From G965215055 sp965215055 (GTDB taxonomy: Bacteria > Pseudomonadota > Gammaproteobacteria > UBA4575): 64,000 nucleotides of DNA. Location: the NCBI GenBank assembly GCA_965215055.1, contig OZ244046.1:1550001-1614000 (forward strand), read 5' to 3'. The notes under the pieces were generated by a model, which saw nothing but the letters and a program-made list of their open reading frames with translations, ran no database searches and was not told where the DNA came from. Below are positions 8,806 to 17,698 of this stretch, piece after piece. The position numbers were made by a program, and so were the translations under genes. Position 1 is the first letter of the stretch; each line of letters begins with the position of its first letter.

Positions 8806-9708
8806 CTACAGCCTCAGCCGCTTGAAGACCCGTTCGGGAACGGCGCGGATGAGGAGCATGATCAGGCTCCAGGCGCGGCGCACGTATACCACGTCGCGAC
8901 GACGTCGGATCGCCCGAACGACCGCTGCGGCCACTTCCTCGGGCGTGGCGGTCAACCGCGCCGGCAAGTCCATCCCGTCAGTCATGCGGGTGCGCACGAA
9001 GCCCGGCTTGACCGTCACCACGTGAACGCCAGATGCGGACAGCCGACTGCGCAAGCCGGACAGGAACGCCGTGAACCCTGCCTTGGCCGAGCCGTACACG
9101 TAGTTCGCGGCGCGCCCGCGCTCGCCTGCTACCGAGCTGACACCAACCAATACGCCGCTGCCGCGCTGCTCGAAGCGCTCGGCCAGCGCCCCCATCAGCA
9201 GGGCCGGACCGATGTAATTGGTCCGCATTACCCGCTCTGCGGCCACGACGTCGCGCTGGCTTTCTGCCTGGTCGCCAAGCAGTCCGACGACGCAGACCGC
9301 TACTTCAGGCAGGGGGTCAAGCACATCGAGCATCGAGATGCCGCCGTCGTCCGAGAGCGCGTCGACACAATGCAAGGTTACGACGGCACCGGTACGTACC
9401 CTGATATCCTGCGCTTCCCGTTCGAGCCGCGCAGGGTCACGCCCCGCGAGCTGCATCGCGTAGCCATCGTTCGCCAGTTCGTGCGCGATGGCGCGGCCGA
9501 TGTCCGACGTGGCACCAATGATCAGCGCCGCCGCGCAACGCTCCTTAATTCTCATGTGTTCTTTCATCTGGAAATCCAGGTTGTCGAAACCGTATTGCCG
9601 ACGCTTGTCAGCGGGAATAACGTGTAGGAAGAATCTTGGTTCGGTATCCTCTGGGTTACACTGCTCCTTGACGTAGATAAGGTTTTTTCCATGAAATACA
9701 TATCTCAA
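8806..9708 (-). CDS. SDR-family reductase, DprE2-like, with a fused glycosyltransferase-module N-terminus
   Basis: The core starts around residue 61 with A-L-I-I-G-A-T-S-D-I-G-R-A-I-A, the NAD(P)-binding glycine motif of short-chain dehydrogenases. S-S-V-A-G and the Y-G-S-A-K catalytic Tyr/Lys follow, then a hydrophobic C-terminus. Layout and the presence of a DprE1 homologue in the same run suggest the DprE2 role: reduction of the 2-keto intermediate to decaprenyl-phospho-arabinose. The longest frame begins at a TTG overlapping the upstream stop (TTGA). Its first 60 residues are a piece of the shared glycosyltransferase module (PRFFLHVIPADKRRQYGFDNL). Internal ATGs at 9567 and 9555 would give a normal SDR. 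Whether the fused form is made is open. Confidence 0.7.
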   Translation of the reverse strand: MRYVFHGKNLIYVKEQCNPEDTEPRFFLHVIPADKRRQYGFDNLDFQMKEHMRIKERCAAALIIGATSDIGRAIAHELANDGYAMQLAGRDPARLEREAQDIRVRTGAVVTLHCVDALSDDGGISMLDVLDPLPEVAVCVVGLLGDQAESQRDVVAAERVMRTNYIGPALLMGALAERFEQRGSGVLVGVSSVAGERGRAANYVYGSAKAGFTAFLSGLRSRLSASGVHVVTVKPGFVRTRMTDGMDLPARLTATPEEVAAAVVRAIRRRRDVVYVRRAWSLIMLLIRAVPERVFKRLRL

Positions 9709-11653
9709 TTTGCGGTTATGATCTGAATGGGACGACCGACATCGTTGGGTAGTTCAAAAACGCTGGATAAAATCCTCCGGCTGTCGTTCTCGTCTATGGT
9801 TGCCCACGGACGCCAAATGCGAAGCCGTTCCCCTTCCTTGGTCAACCAGGAAAACACCAACAGTTCGTCGCGCGCTTTTGCCGACGCATAATCCTTGAAG
9901 AACGCCTGTGCCACGTTGCTATCGACGACGACTGCGACGGACTCCGACTCGTAATCAAAATGAAGTGCCATTTTCTCCCAGAACCATGCATCGTTTGTCG
10001 AAAACTCGCCCGATGATACCCCGGCGGGCTCGGCTGACCAGAGTTTGAACTGCCGCAGCCGGTCGCGCCGGTTGTCGAGATATGGAGGGCCTTCGAATAG
10101 CGTTGCATTGATGCGTCGGCTGGCGAGGGTGACGTTGGCGAAATGGGTAATTCCAAATTGCTGGTAAAGCTCGGCCTCGCGTCCTTCACTTATGGCCCGC
10201 ATGTAGTCGTAGGAATTCACCAGGCCATCCAGGTTCACCACCGGGAAACGAGAGAAGTATCCGATGACGCCGGCGTCCCATGACCCGATCAAACTGTCTT
10301 CGGGGAGCACGCGGTTCATCACCTGCGTGCCCAGGTAGCTGGTAATTTCCCATTCGCGATGTTGGGAGTGCCTGCTTATCTGGTCAACGTATTGGAACGG
10401 AGTGAAGCCGGTGAAGATCACGCTGGCGCCGATGACTGCTACACTGAGAGTTTTTGCCATGCGGTTCGACCGGGGCGCAACAAAGCGGTGAATGACGTAT
10501 ATTACAGCCATGCATGTGAAGGGCACCAGCAAGGCCATCACCAGGTATGCCGGAACGTAATGCCATGACCAAAATGACCTATCCGGATGCATCATCAGGA
10601 CGTGCTGTGCGAACTGGGCGAGATGGCCGGCTGCCACGCCGGATACCCCCACCAGGAAGGCCAGCAGCAGCCAGTTGTCCCGGCTGCGGGAGCAGCGGGC
10701 GGACCACCAGGCCAGCAGAAGGCAGGTACAGACACCCAGCGCAACCAGCAGCTCCCAGTCGAAGACACGAAACTGCAATATGTCTTGAAAGTTCTGCAGG
10801 AAGTTGTAGCCGCCTTCCTGTTCCCAACGCTGGCGGGACCACGCCTGCTTGATAGCACCACTCACCGGCACGGCACCACCGAAGACGAGTCGATTATAGG
10901 CGAAGTATACGAGGACACCGGCGACTGCCCCGAACAATGACGGCAGGGCTTTGAGAGTGGGTATGGAATGAGTCCGCCTCCTGAGCGATGTGGGGGGGGG
11001 GGGGGGGGGGAGTCTTGCCACGACCATTCCAGGAGGCACAGTGCTGCCGTCGCGGCCAGTGATATGGCGATGTACTCCAGGCGCACCCAGGGCAGAGCGA
11101 AGGCTACTGCGGCCAGTGGCCGCCTCCACCTTGCCGGATTTCGCGCAAAGAGACAGATGGTCAGGATAAACAGGCCCAGCATGAATAGCGCTGCCGCCGC
11201 TTCCACTCCCCTAAGCAAGCTACCACGTTCGTAGAGCATCGGCAGCGCGGCGAACATCAGGTACCATGGCAGGCGTGCCAGCCGGGCGGCCGCGGTGATG
11301 AGGGCGACACCCCCGGCAATGAGCATGATCTCGAGCGCCCTGATGGCGAACAACGCGGCTTCCTTGTCAAAAACCCAGTAAAACGGTGTAATGAGCAGCA
11401 TCCAGATAGGGTGATAGCCGTTGGTTTTCGTGATGTCGCCGTCAAAGGTCGAAAACTTTCCCTCGGCCAGATTGTGAGCAATTTGGAAATAATAGAATGC
11501 GTCGTCATAGTTTAAGCGGAGCAGGTCAACCAAGTCGAAGCGGGTGAGCATGTACCATGCGAACCCGGCCCCGTAGACCAGGATGCTGCCGATAAACAGG
11601 GCGAACAGTGCATTGGTTCGCGTCAACGGCACTGCCGTGCACCTATCATTCAC
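9705..11653 (-). pseudogene. GT-C glycosyltransferase, type B copy 2, frameshifted at a G19 tract (phase-off or pseudogene)
   Basis: GTG start at 11653 within a GTGA overlap. The N-terminal part (DDAFYYFQIAHNLAEG, TNGYHPIW) reads in one frame to 10862. The rest, including the FAYNRLVFGG segment and later membrane helices, continues in another frame to the stop at 9705. The frames switch at the tract 10992-11010. With 17 or 20 bases instead of 19 the full protein would be read, matching type B copy 1. The C-terminus is also cut short at SSVFELPN, just where the shared module would begin; the rest of that module is found at the start of the next ORF (SDR). It can be read either as a switched-off phase-variable gene or as a decaying copy. 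Confidence 0.75.
10992..11010. repeat. G19 homopolymer tract causing a frameshift
   Basis: Nineteen consecutive G on the plus strand. The intact paralogue has an interrupted run ending in G8 (3657-3664) at the same codons. The tract length sets the reading frame of type B copy 2 and currently breaks it. Confidence 0.85.
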
Positions 11654-14061
11654 GGCGAGGGCCTCCCGTCGCTATCGGGGTTGGCGACGACGATAGTGCC
11701 CTCCCAGAGTGGGCCTTCACCGGTGAATTGGCCGGTATGGATCTTGGCGACAGGGTAGTCCGGCAGTCTGCGCACCGCCGTGCAACGCTCCTTATTTCTC
11801 ATGATGGTTTTTTTCATCCGGAAATCCAGGTTGTCGAAACCATATTGCCGACGCTCGTCGGGAAGGTCACGCTCGTCAACCGGAAATACGTGCAGGAAGA
11901 ACCGTGCGTCATTGTCGTCCCGGCGGCATGGCTGCCTGGAGTAGAGCAGGTGCTTCCCCAGCAGGTGGACGTCGAACACCGAATGGATGGCGGCTGTCCT
12001 CACCTGCTCGACCTCTTCCAGCCGGGACAGGTCATCAGCGAGCGACCTGGTCCACTTTGGAGGCGTTGTGGCGGTGGCCCGGCACAGCTCCGTCTCGTTG
12101 ACCGTCCAGCGCTGGAGTGCCGGTTCATCCCACTCTTCGTTCGACCAGGGCCATACCAGCAGCTCGTCCGGCGCACAATTCCTCGTGAATGCCTGCACTT
12201 GGGGCCATAAGGGAGTAGAGCGATCCATCACGAACCCCAGGTCTCCTGACCGGTAGTCGAAATCCGGAGCCGCCTTCTCCCAGGACAGGCTGGCATGGTA
12301 CACGTCTCGCACGTGCAGGCTTCGTCCGGTAAAACGATCGAGAACCCACTCCTCGTCCCGGGAGTCGAAGGGCATCCAGAGGTCCGGGCCAACCTGTACG
12401 GCATACTGCGCCCGCATGAGCGCCTTCGTTGGATTGTCTGCTGCGGAATATACGGTGATGTTGACGCCCCGCTCTTCGAGATACCCCGGCGGCGGTTCCC
12501 GATCATGGGCGATCATGCGTTCATGATTGGCCTTGGTGACCGGGTTGCGCGCCACGGTGGCATCGGTCAGGCCTTGGATGTCGATGACTTTCAGATCCGC
12601 GAGATAATAGAATTTGATTCCGAGAGCCCTCCCGCCCATCAGCGCGTCCGGGGGAAGCGCGCCCCGTTCCATGTGCTCGTAGGCCTTGTACCGTCGAAGT
12701 TGGCGTGCGGCAAATTCGCGGTGTATTGCAGAGAATGAAGCGACGATCTGCCGGGTAGCCTGGCGTCGCAGGTCGTTGGAGATGGCGATAAGCATCGGCA
12801 TTCCCGGCGCGGCCAGCAGCCACCCGGCGTTGTCGCTGTCGAGTTCTACATGCCGTTTATGCCGGTGAGAAAACCAATCGAGCCAGTCCCATGTCTCGTT
12901 GCCCTTGAGCAGCAGTGTGCCCTGGATCGCGCTGGCATAGAACAGTACCGGCACGAAGACGGCCACCGCGCAGGGTCGTGCGCCCAGCCTGCCCAGCCCG
13001 GGAAGACGGGGGCACCAATGGCTGGCGGCCAGGCGGGCACCGAGGTGCACGATCCCCACCGCCGCAGGGAACGCCAGCAACGGCCAGTAGAAGTCCAGCG
13101 GCCGGTACTCGAAATGGTCCCCGCCAATCCGCATCACGTAGGCCACGTGGACGCCAATCAGGAGGAGCGGCAGCGCGAACGTCCCGTCCCGGTGCGCTCG
13201 CCAGCGATTGCGCGCGGCGACGGCGGCCAGGGGAAGTATAAGGTACAGCCCTGTCTCCAGCGCTGCCGCCCACAGGTAGCGGAAGCCCGACTCGTACCAG
13301 GGGCGCACGTGCTTGGCGTAATAGGTGTTGGGCAACCACTCGCCGTAGTAGGCGTAGCGGAACAGGTAGTGCGCGGCCACCAGCACGACAAAGGGCATCG
13401 CCAGCCATGCCAGCCGCCTCCAGTCCGGCCGGGCGCGCCCGGCGTCCGCCATCGACTGAAGGGCGAACCAGCCGATGCACAAGCCTCCGATCAACAACCC
13501 TTCGGGCCGGGTGTAGGCTGCCAGTGCCAGGCTCAGCGATGCCGCCGCCAGGCCCCAACGCCTGGTGCGCCAGAGGCTCAGGCACACCACGGCCACCACG
13601 ATGAACAGGGTAAACTGCCGCGTCTCCAGCCCTCCGCCCGAGGTCCACACCGCGAAGGTGGCACTGGAGCACAGCAGGCCGAAGGCCATCCAGGCGACCA
13701 GCCACCGGTGGCGCAACTGCGGCAGGCGCACAAGCCATACGCCCAGCATGGCAACGACGCCGACGGTGCAGGCCACCGACAGCCACGGTGCCGCCTGCTC
13801 CGGGGGGATTCCAAGGACCTTCCACAGTGCGGCCAGTTCCAGCACCCACAGGAGGTTGGTGTAGCCTTCGACGTATTCGCCGGGGTTGAAGACCAGCCCG
13901 TGTCCCTCCAGCAGGTTGCGGGCGTAGCGGAAGCTGATGAAGGCGTCATCGCAGAGGAACCAGGCGACGGTGGCGAGCCCGCCCAGCAGCACCAGCCACG
14001 GCAGGAACGACAGCGCGATTCCCGCGTTCCGGACCAGGCCCCTTTCCACAAGTCCCGTCAC
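11650..14061 (-). CDS. GT-C membrane glycosyltransferase, type A copy 3
   Basis: 803 residues from the GTG at 14061, whose last bases overlap the leader-ORF stop (GTGA). DDAFISFRYARN starts at residue 38, followed by GEYVEGYTNLLW, about ten membrane segments, a soluble domain and the shared C-terminal module ending GSDGRPSP-like (DSDGRPSP). It contains the segment around WTVNETELCRA that copy 2 lacks. The upstream GTG used by copy 2 is changed to GCG here, so the start at 14061 is the only good one and supports that start family-wide. Its stop overlaps the start of type B copy 2. Polyprenyl-phosphate-dependent sugar transfer is inferred from the fold motifs. Confidence 0.8.
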   Translation of the reverse strand: MTGLVERGLVRNAGIALSFLPWLVLLGGLATVAWFLCDDAFISFRYARNLLEGHGLVFNPGEYVEGYTNLLWVLELAALWKVLGIPPEQAAPWLSVACTVGVVAMLGVWLVRLPQLRHRWLVAWMAFGLLCSSATFAVWTSGGGLETRQFTLFIVVAVVCLSLWRTRRWGLAAASLSLALAAYTRPEGLLIGGLCIGWFALQSMADAGRARPDWRRLAWLAMPFVVLVAAHYLFRYAYYGEWLPNTYYAKHVRPWYESGFRYLWAAALETGLYLILPLAAVAARNRWRAHRDGTFALPLLLIGVHVAYVMRIGGDHFEYRPLDFYWPLLAFPAAVGIVHLGARLAASHWCPRLPGLGRLGARPCAVAVFVPVLFYASAIQGTLLLKGNETWDWLDWFSHRHKRHVELDSDNAGWLLAAPGMPMLIAISNDLRRQATRQIVASFSAIHREFAARQLRRYKAYEHMERGALPPDALMGGRALGIKFYYLADLKVIDIQGLTDATVARNPVTKANHERMIAHDREPPPGYLEERGVNITVYSAADNPTKALMRAQYAVQVGPDLWMPFDSRDEEWVLDRFTGRSLHVRDVYHASLSWEKAAPDFDYRSGDLGFVMDRSTPLWPQVQAFTRNCAPDELLVWPWSNEEWDEPALQRWTVNETELCRATATTPPKWTRSLADDLSRLEEVEQVRTAAIHSVFDVHLLGKHLLYSRQPCRRDDNDARFFLHVFPVDERDLPDERRQYGFDNLDFRMKKTIMRNKERCTAVRRLPDYPVAKIHTGQFTGEGPLWEGTIVVANPDSDGRPSP

Positions 14062-14092
14062 AGCGCGAGCCTGCGCGAAAGTCTACCACCGA
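12143..14092. repeat. 1.95-kb direct repeat, unit 2
   Basis: Partner of 6707-8656 (see that entry). Homologous recombination between the two would delete or duplicate the 5.4 kb between them, including the SDR gene and type B copy 2. Confidence 0.85.
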
Positions 14093-14156
14093 GGGGAGGT
14101 GACTCTGCCTCGTTCACTACCTGCTGAACGGTATGGGTTGTGCGCCCGTCGTTCAC
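14058..14156 (-). CDS. 32-residue leader ORF coupled to type A copy 3
   Basis: GTG at 14156 overlaps the stop of type A copy 4 (GTGA). The peptide opens M-N-D-G-R-T-T-H-T-V-Q-Q-V-V-N-E and ends R-R-L-A-L, and its TGA overlaps the GTG of copy 3. The G tract is short and broken here (GGGGAGG). The tight back-to-back overlaps argue for translational coupling through the whole run rather than a functional peptide. Confidence 0.4.
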   Translation of the reverse strand: MNDGRTTHTVQQVVNEAESPPLGGRLSRRLAL

Positions 14157-16543
14157 GGCGTAGGCCTCCCGTTGCTACCGGGGTTGGCGATGACGATAGT
14201 GCCCTCCCAGAGTCGGCCTTCACCGGTGAATTGGCCGGTGCGGATTTCCGCGATGGGGTAGTTCGGCAGTCTGCGCACCGTCGTGCAATGCTCGTGCCCT
14301 TTCATCCAGAAATTCAGGTTGTCGAAACCGTATTGCCGGCGCTCGTCGGGAAGGTCGTGCTCGTCAACCGGAAACACGTGCAGGAAGAACCGTGCGTCAT
14401 TGTCGTCTCGGTGGCATGGCTGCCTGAGATAGATCAGGTTTTTCCCCAGCAGGTAGACGTCGAACACCGAGCGGACGGCTGGATTGTTCTCTCTCTTGGC
14501 CTCTTTCAGCCAGGATGGGTCGTCAGCGACCGACATGAGTAACTTCCTGTTCCTCACGGTGGCCCGGCACAGCCCCGTCTCGTTGACCGTCCAGTGCTGG
14601 GGCACTGGCTCGCCCCCCTCTTCGTTCGATTGGGGCCATATCAACAACTCGTCCGGCGTGCAATTCCTGGCGAACACCTGCATCTGGGGGTACACCCAGG
14701 TAAGGTGCTGGGGCAGCGGCACCACGAACCCCAGGTCTCCCGAGCGGTAGTCGAAATCCGGAGCCGCCTTCTCCCAGGACAGGCTGGCATAGTACACGTC
14801 TCGCACGTGCAGGCTTCGTCCGGCAAAGCGATCGAGAACCCACTCCTCGTCCGGGGAGTCGAAAGGCATCCAGAGGTCCGGACCGACCCGCACGGCATAG
14901 CGTCCCCGCATGAGCGCATGCGTTGGATTGTGCCCCGTGGGATATACGGTGATGTTGACGCCCCGCTCTTCGAGATACCCCGGCGGCGGTTGCCGATCAT
15001 GGGCGATTTTGCGTTCATGATTGGCGCGGGTCACCGGGTTGCGGGCCACGGTGGCATCGGTCAGGCCTTGGATGTCGATGACTTTCAGATCCGCGAGATA
15101 ATAGGATTGGATTCCGAGACCATTCGTGGCCGTCAGCGCGTCTGCAGGAATCAGGCCCTGCTCCATGTGCGCGTAACCCTTGTACCCTTGAATTCGGGAT
15201 ATGGCGCCCCGGCGGTGTCGAAAAGAAGGTATGGCAACAAACTGCTGGGCGGCTTGGCGTCGCAGGTCGTTGGAGATGGCGACGAGCATCGGCATTCCCG
15301 GCGCGGCCAGCAGCCACCCGGTATTGTCGCTGTCGAGTTCTACATACCCTGGAATCCACTCTTCCCAGTTTCGCATCTCGTTACCCTCGAACAGCAGTGC
15401 GCCCTGGATTGCACCGGCGTAGAACAGCACCGGCAAGAAAACAGCCACCGCGCAGGCCCGTGCGCCCAGCCTGCCCAGCCCGGGAAGACGGGGACGCCAA
15501 CGGCCGGCGGCCAGGCGCGCGCCGAGGTGCACGACCCCCACTGCCGCAGGGAACGCCAGCAACGGCCAGTAGAAGTCCAGCAGCCGGTACTCGAAATGGT
15601 CCCCGCCAATCCGCATCACGTAGACCACGTGGGCGCCAATCAGGAGGAGCGGCAGCGCGAATGTCCCGTCCCGGTGCGCCCGCCAGCGATTGCGCGCGGC
15701 GACGGCGGCCAGGGGCAACAGGAGATACAGCCCTGTCTCCAGTGCCGCCGCCCACAGGTAGCGGAAGCCCGACTCGTACCAGGGGCGCACGTACTTGGCG
15801 TAGTAGGTGTTGGGCAGCCACTCGCCGTAGTAGGCGTAGCGGAACAGGTAGTGCGCCGCCACCAGCACGATAAAGGGCATTGCCAGCCATGCCAGCCGCT
15901 TCCAGTCCGGCCGGGCGCGCCCGGCGTCCGCCATCGACTGAAGGGCGAACCAGCCGATGCACACGCTCCCGATCAATAACCCTTCGGGGCGGGTGTAGGC
16001 CGCCAGTGCCAGGCTCAGCGATGCCACCACCAGCCCCCAACGCCCGGTGCGCCAGAGGCTCAGGCACACCACGGCCACCACGATGAACAGGGTAAACTGC
16101 CGCGTCTCCAGCCCTCCGCCCGAGGTCCACACCGCGAAGGTGGCACTGGAGCACAGCAGGCCGAAGGCCATCCAGGCGACCAGCCACCGGTGGCGCAACT
16201 GCGGCAGGCGCACAAGCCATACGCCCAGCATGGCAACGACGCCGACGGTGCAGGCCACCGACAGCCACGGTGCCGCCTGCTCCGGGGGGATTCCAAGGAC
16301 CTTCCACAGTGCGGCCAGTTCCAGCACCCACAGGAGGTTGGTGTAGCCTTCGACGTATTCGCCGGGGTTGAAGACCAGCCCGTGTCCCTCCAGCAGGTTG
16401 CGGGCGTAGCGGAAGCTGATGAAGGCGTCATCGCAGAGGAACCAGGCGACGGCGGCGAGCCCGCCCAGCAGCACCAGCCACGGCAGGAACGACAGCGCGA
16501 TTCCCGCGTTCCGGACCAGGCCCCTTGCCGCAAGTCCCGTCAC
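14153..16543 (-). CDS. GT-C membrane glycosyltransferase, type A copy 4
   Basis: 796 residues, GTG at 16543. It has the same architecture as copies 1-3: DDAFISFRYARN, GEYVEGYTNLLW, membrane segments to about residue 400, then a soluble region with DLWMPF and DEEWVLDRF, then the shared module (RFFLHVFPVDEHDLPDER, YGFDNLNFWM, RRLPNYPIAEIRTGQFTGE). It is clearly more diverged from copies 2 and 3 in the soluble half but nearly identical over the first 300 residues, so the N-terminal part looks homogenised by gene conversion. Directly upstream lies a chimeric 22-residue ORF that ends on the GTGA start, then the transposon. Sugar and acceptor unknown. Confidence 0.8.
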   Translation of the reverse strand: MTGLAARGLVRNAGIALSFLPWLVLLGGLAAVAWFLCDDAFISFRYARNLLEGHGLVFNPGEYVEGYTNLLWVLELAALWKVLGIPPEQAAPWLSVACTVGVVAMLGVWLVRLPQLRHRWLVAWMAFGLLCSSATFAVWTSGGGLETRQFTLFIVVAVVCLSLWRTGRWGLVVASLSLALAAYTRPEGLLIGSVCIGWFALQSMADAGRARPDWKRLAWLAMPFIVLVAAHYLFRYAYYGEWLPNTYYAKYVRPWYESGFRYLWAAALETGLYLLLPLAAVAARNRWRAHRDGTFALPLLLIGAHVVYVMRIGGDHFEYRLLDFYWPLLAFPAAVGVVHLGARLAAGRWRPRLPGLGRLGARACAVAVFLPVLFYAGAIQGALLFEGNEMRNWEEWIPGYVELDSDNTGWLLAAPGMPMLVAISNDLRRQAAQQFVAIPSFRHRRGAISRIQGYKGYAHMEQGLIPADALTATNGLGIQSYYLADLKVIDIQGLTDATVARNPVTRANHERKIAHDRQPPPGYLEERGVNITVYPTGHNPTHALMRGRYAVRVGPDLWMPFDSPDEEWVLDRFAGRSLHVRDVYYASLSWEKAAPDFDYRSGDLGFVVPLPQHLTWVYPQMQVFARNCTPDELLIWPQSNEEGGEPVPQHWTVNETGLCRATVRNRKLLMSVADDPSWLKEAKRENNPAVRSVFDVYLLGKNLIYLRQPCHRDDNDARFFLHVFPVDEHDLPDERRQYGFDNLNFWMKGHEHCTTVRRLPNYPIAEIRTGQFTGEGRLWEGTIVIANPGSNGRPTP

Positions 16544-16608
16544 AGTCTGAAAAGCCAGGTTGTCAAAACCGTATTCCCGCCGTCTAGGGTGCTTAAATCT
16601 ATTTGCAT
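16540..16608 (-). pseudogene. Chimeric GMC-start/module remnant ending on the type A copy 4 start
   Basis: ATG at 16608 opens with M-Q-I-D-L-S-T-L, the first eight residues of the GMC oxidoreductase. It then joins DNA that in another frame still reads R-R-E-Y-G-F-D-N-L, a piece of the glycosyltransferase C-terminal module. The frame stops at a TGA overlapping the GTG of copy 4. It is the scar of a recombination that deleted most of a second GMC locus. The upstream 70 bases repeat the 6241-6297 gap. Confidence 0.6.
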
Positions 16609-16689
16609 GTGCGGCTTTTTCTTGATGTTCTACGAGGTCGAAGTCGTTCCGAGAAACGAGAGAATACTATAATTATGGGAACTATATAC

Positions 16690-16716
16690 TTGACACACAA
16701 AATATGATAGTATAAT
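16690..16716 (+). promoter_or_regulatory. Probable promoter overlapping the left inverted repeat
   Basis: TTGACA at 16690-16695 lies inside the inverted repeat and TATAAT at 16711-16716 follows after a 15-base spacer. Both hexamers are consensus, though the spacer is short. It would drive the transposase at 16751 and, through overlapping genes, the cargo. Confidence 0.55.
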
Positions 16717-16750
16717 ATCACAACATTGGAACAGAGAACAAGGTATCTCC

Positions 16751-17698
16751 ATGACCCAAGTACAAAAAATCAAGCAACCAAGCACGTTCGATTTCTTCGA
16801 GCGTTTTCCTGATGAAGACACTGCTCGCAACTACCTGATAAATGCAAGGTGGCCTAACGGCGTAGTTTGCCCGCATTGCGGATATGATCAGGTCTACCGC
16901 ATCCGAGACGGCAAGTTATTCAGATGTAAGCACAAGGCTTGCTCCAAGCAGTTTACGGTGCGAATCGGAACAGTTATGGAAGATTCAGCCGTGCCATTAC
17001 GAAAATGGCTATATGCCATGTTTCTTTTCGGTATACATAGCAAAGGTGTTGCCTCTACAAAGATGGCCGAGATGGTAGGCGTTACACAGAAAACAGCATG
17101 GTTTATGGAACACAGACTGCGCGAGTCTTTTGCAGACGATGGCATCGTATTAGATGGAATTGTAGAAGCTGATGAGGTATATATAGGAGGACTCGAAAAG
17201 AACAAGCACAAAAGTAAACGAGCTAATTCGGGCCGTGGTGGTTCAGGCAAGACAGCAGTTTTAGGTATGATTGAACGTGGTGGTGATGCCGTAGCCTTTC
17301 CAGTTGCAGACACTAGAAAGGAAACTCTTTCAGGCAATGTTAATGCAAGAGTGGCTAAGGGTGCAGTAGTCCATACTGATGATTTCGGTGGTTACAATGA
17401 TATTGAAGTCGAACACCACACCATAAAACACAGTACCGGAGAATATGTTAGGGGAGAGGTGCATACTAATACGATTGAAGGTTTATGGGCATTGGTAAGA
17501 CGATCACAGATGGGTATTTATCACTACTGGAGTAGCAAGCACCTGCATCGTTATATCAATGAAATTGCAAAGCGTTGCGGGATTAGTGAACTGCCAGCTT
17601 TTGATGACAGTAACGGGTCTGGAATCACAATGGTTCGCATCATCATGGCAGGTTTTACAGGACGTAGATTAACCTACAAAAAACTGATCAATGGCTGA
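16751..17698 (+). CDS. IS1595-family transposase
   Basis: 315 residues, ATG at 16751. The N-terminal zinc ribbon has VCPHCG and FRCKHKAC, as in IS1595/IS1016 transposases. The catalytic core has EADEVYIGG (first Asp), VHTDDFGGY (second Asp) and HTNTIEGLWALVRR (third acidic position), followed by the WSSKHLHRYINE tail of the family. It catalyses transposition of the 2.7-kb element and could mobilise the related mini-element at 45292-45717 in trans. The stop overlaps the methyltransferase start by 8 bases. Confidence 0.92.
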   Translation: MTQVQKIKQPSTFDFFERFPDEDTARNYLINARWPNGVVCPHCGYDQVYRIRDGKLFRCKHKACSKQFTVRIGTVMEDSAVPLRKWLYAMFLFGIHSKGVASTKMAEMVGVTQKTAWFMEHRLRESFADDGIVLDGIVEADEVYIGGLEKNKHKSKRANSGRGGSGKTAVLGMIERGGDAVAFPVADTRKETLSGNVNARVAKGAVVHTDDFGGYNDIEVEHHTIKHSTGEYVRGEVHTNTIEGLWALVRRSQMGIYHYWSSKHLHRYINEIAKRCGISELPAFDDSNGSGITMVRIIMAGFTGRRLTYKKLING

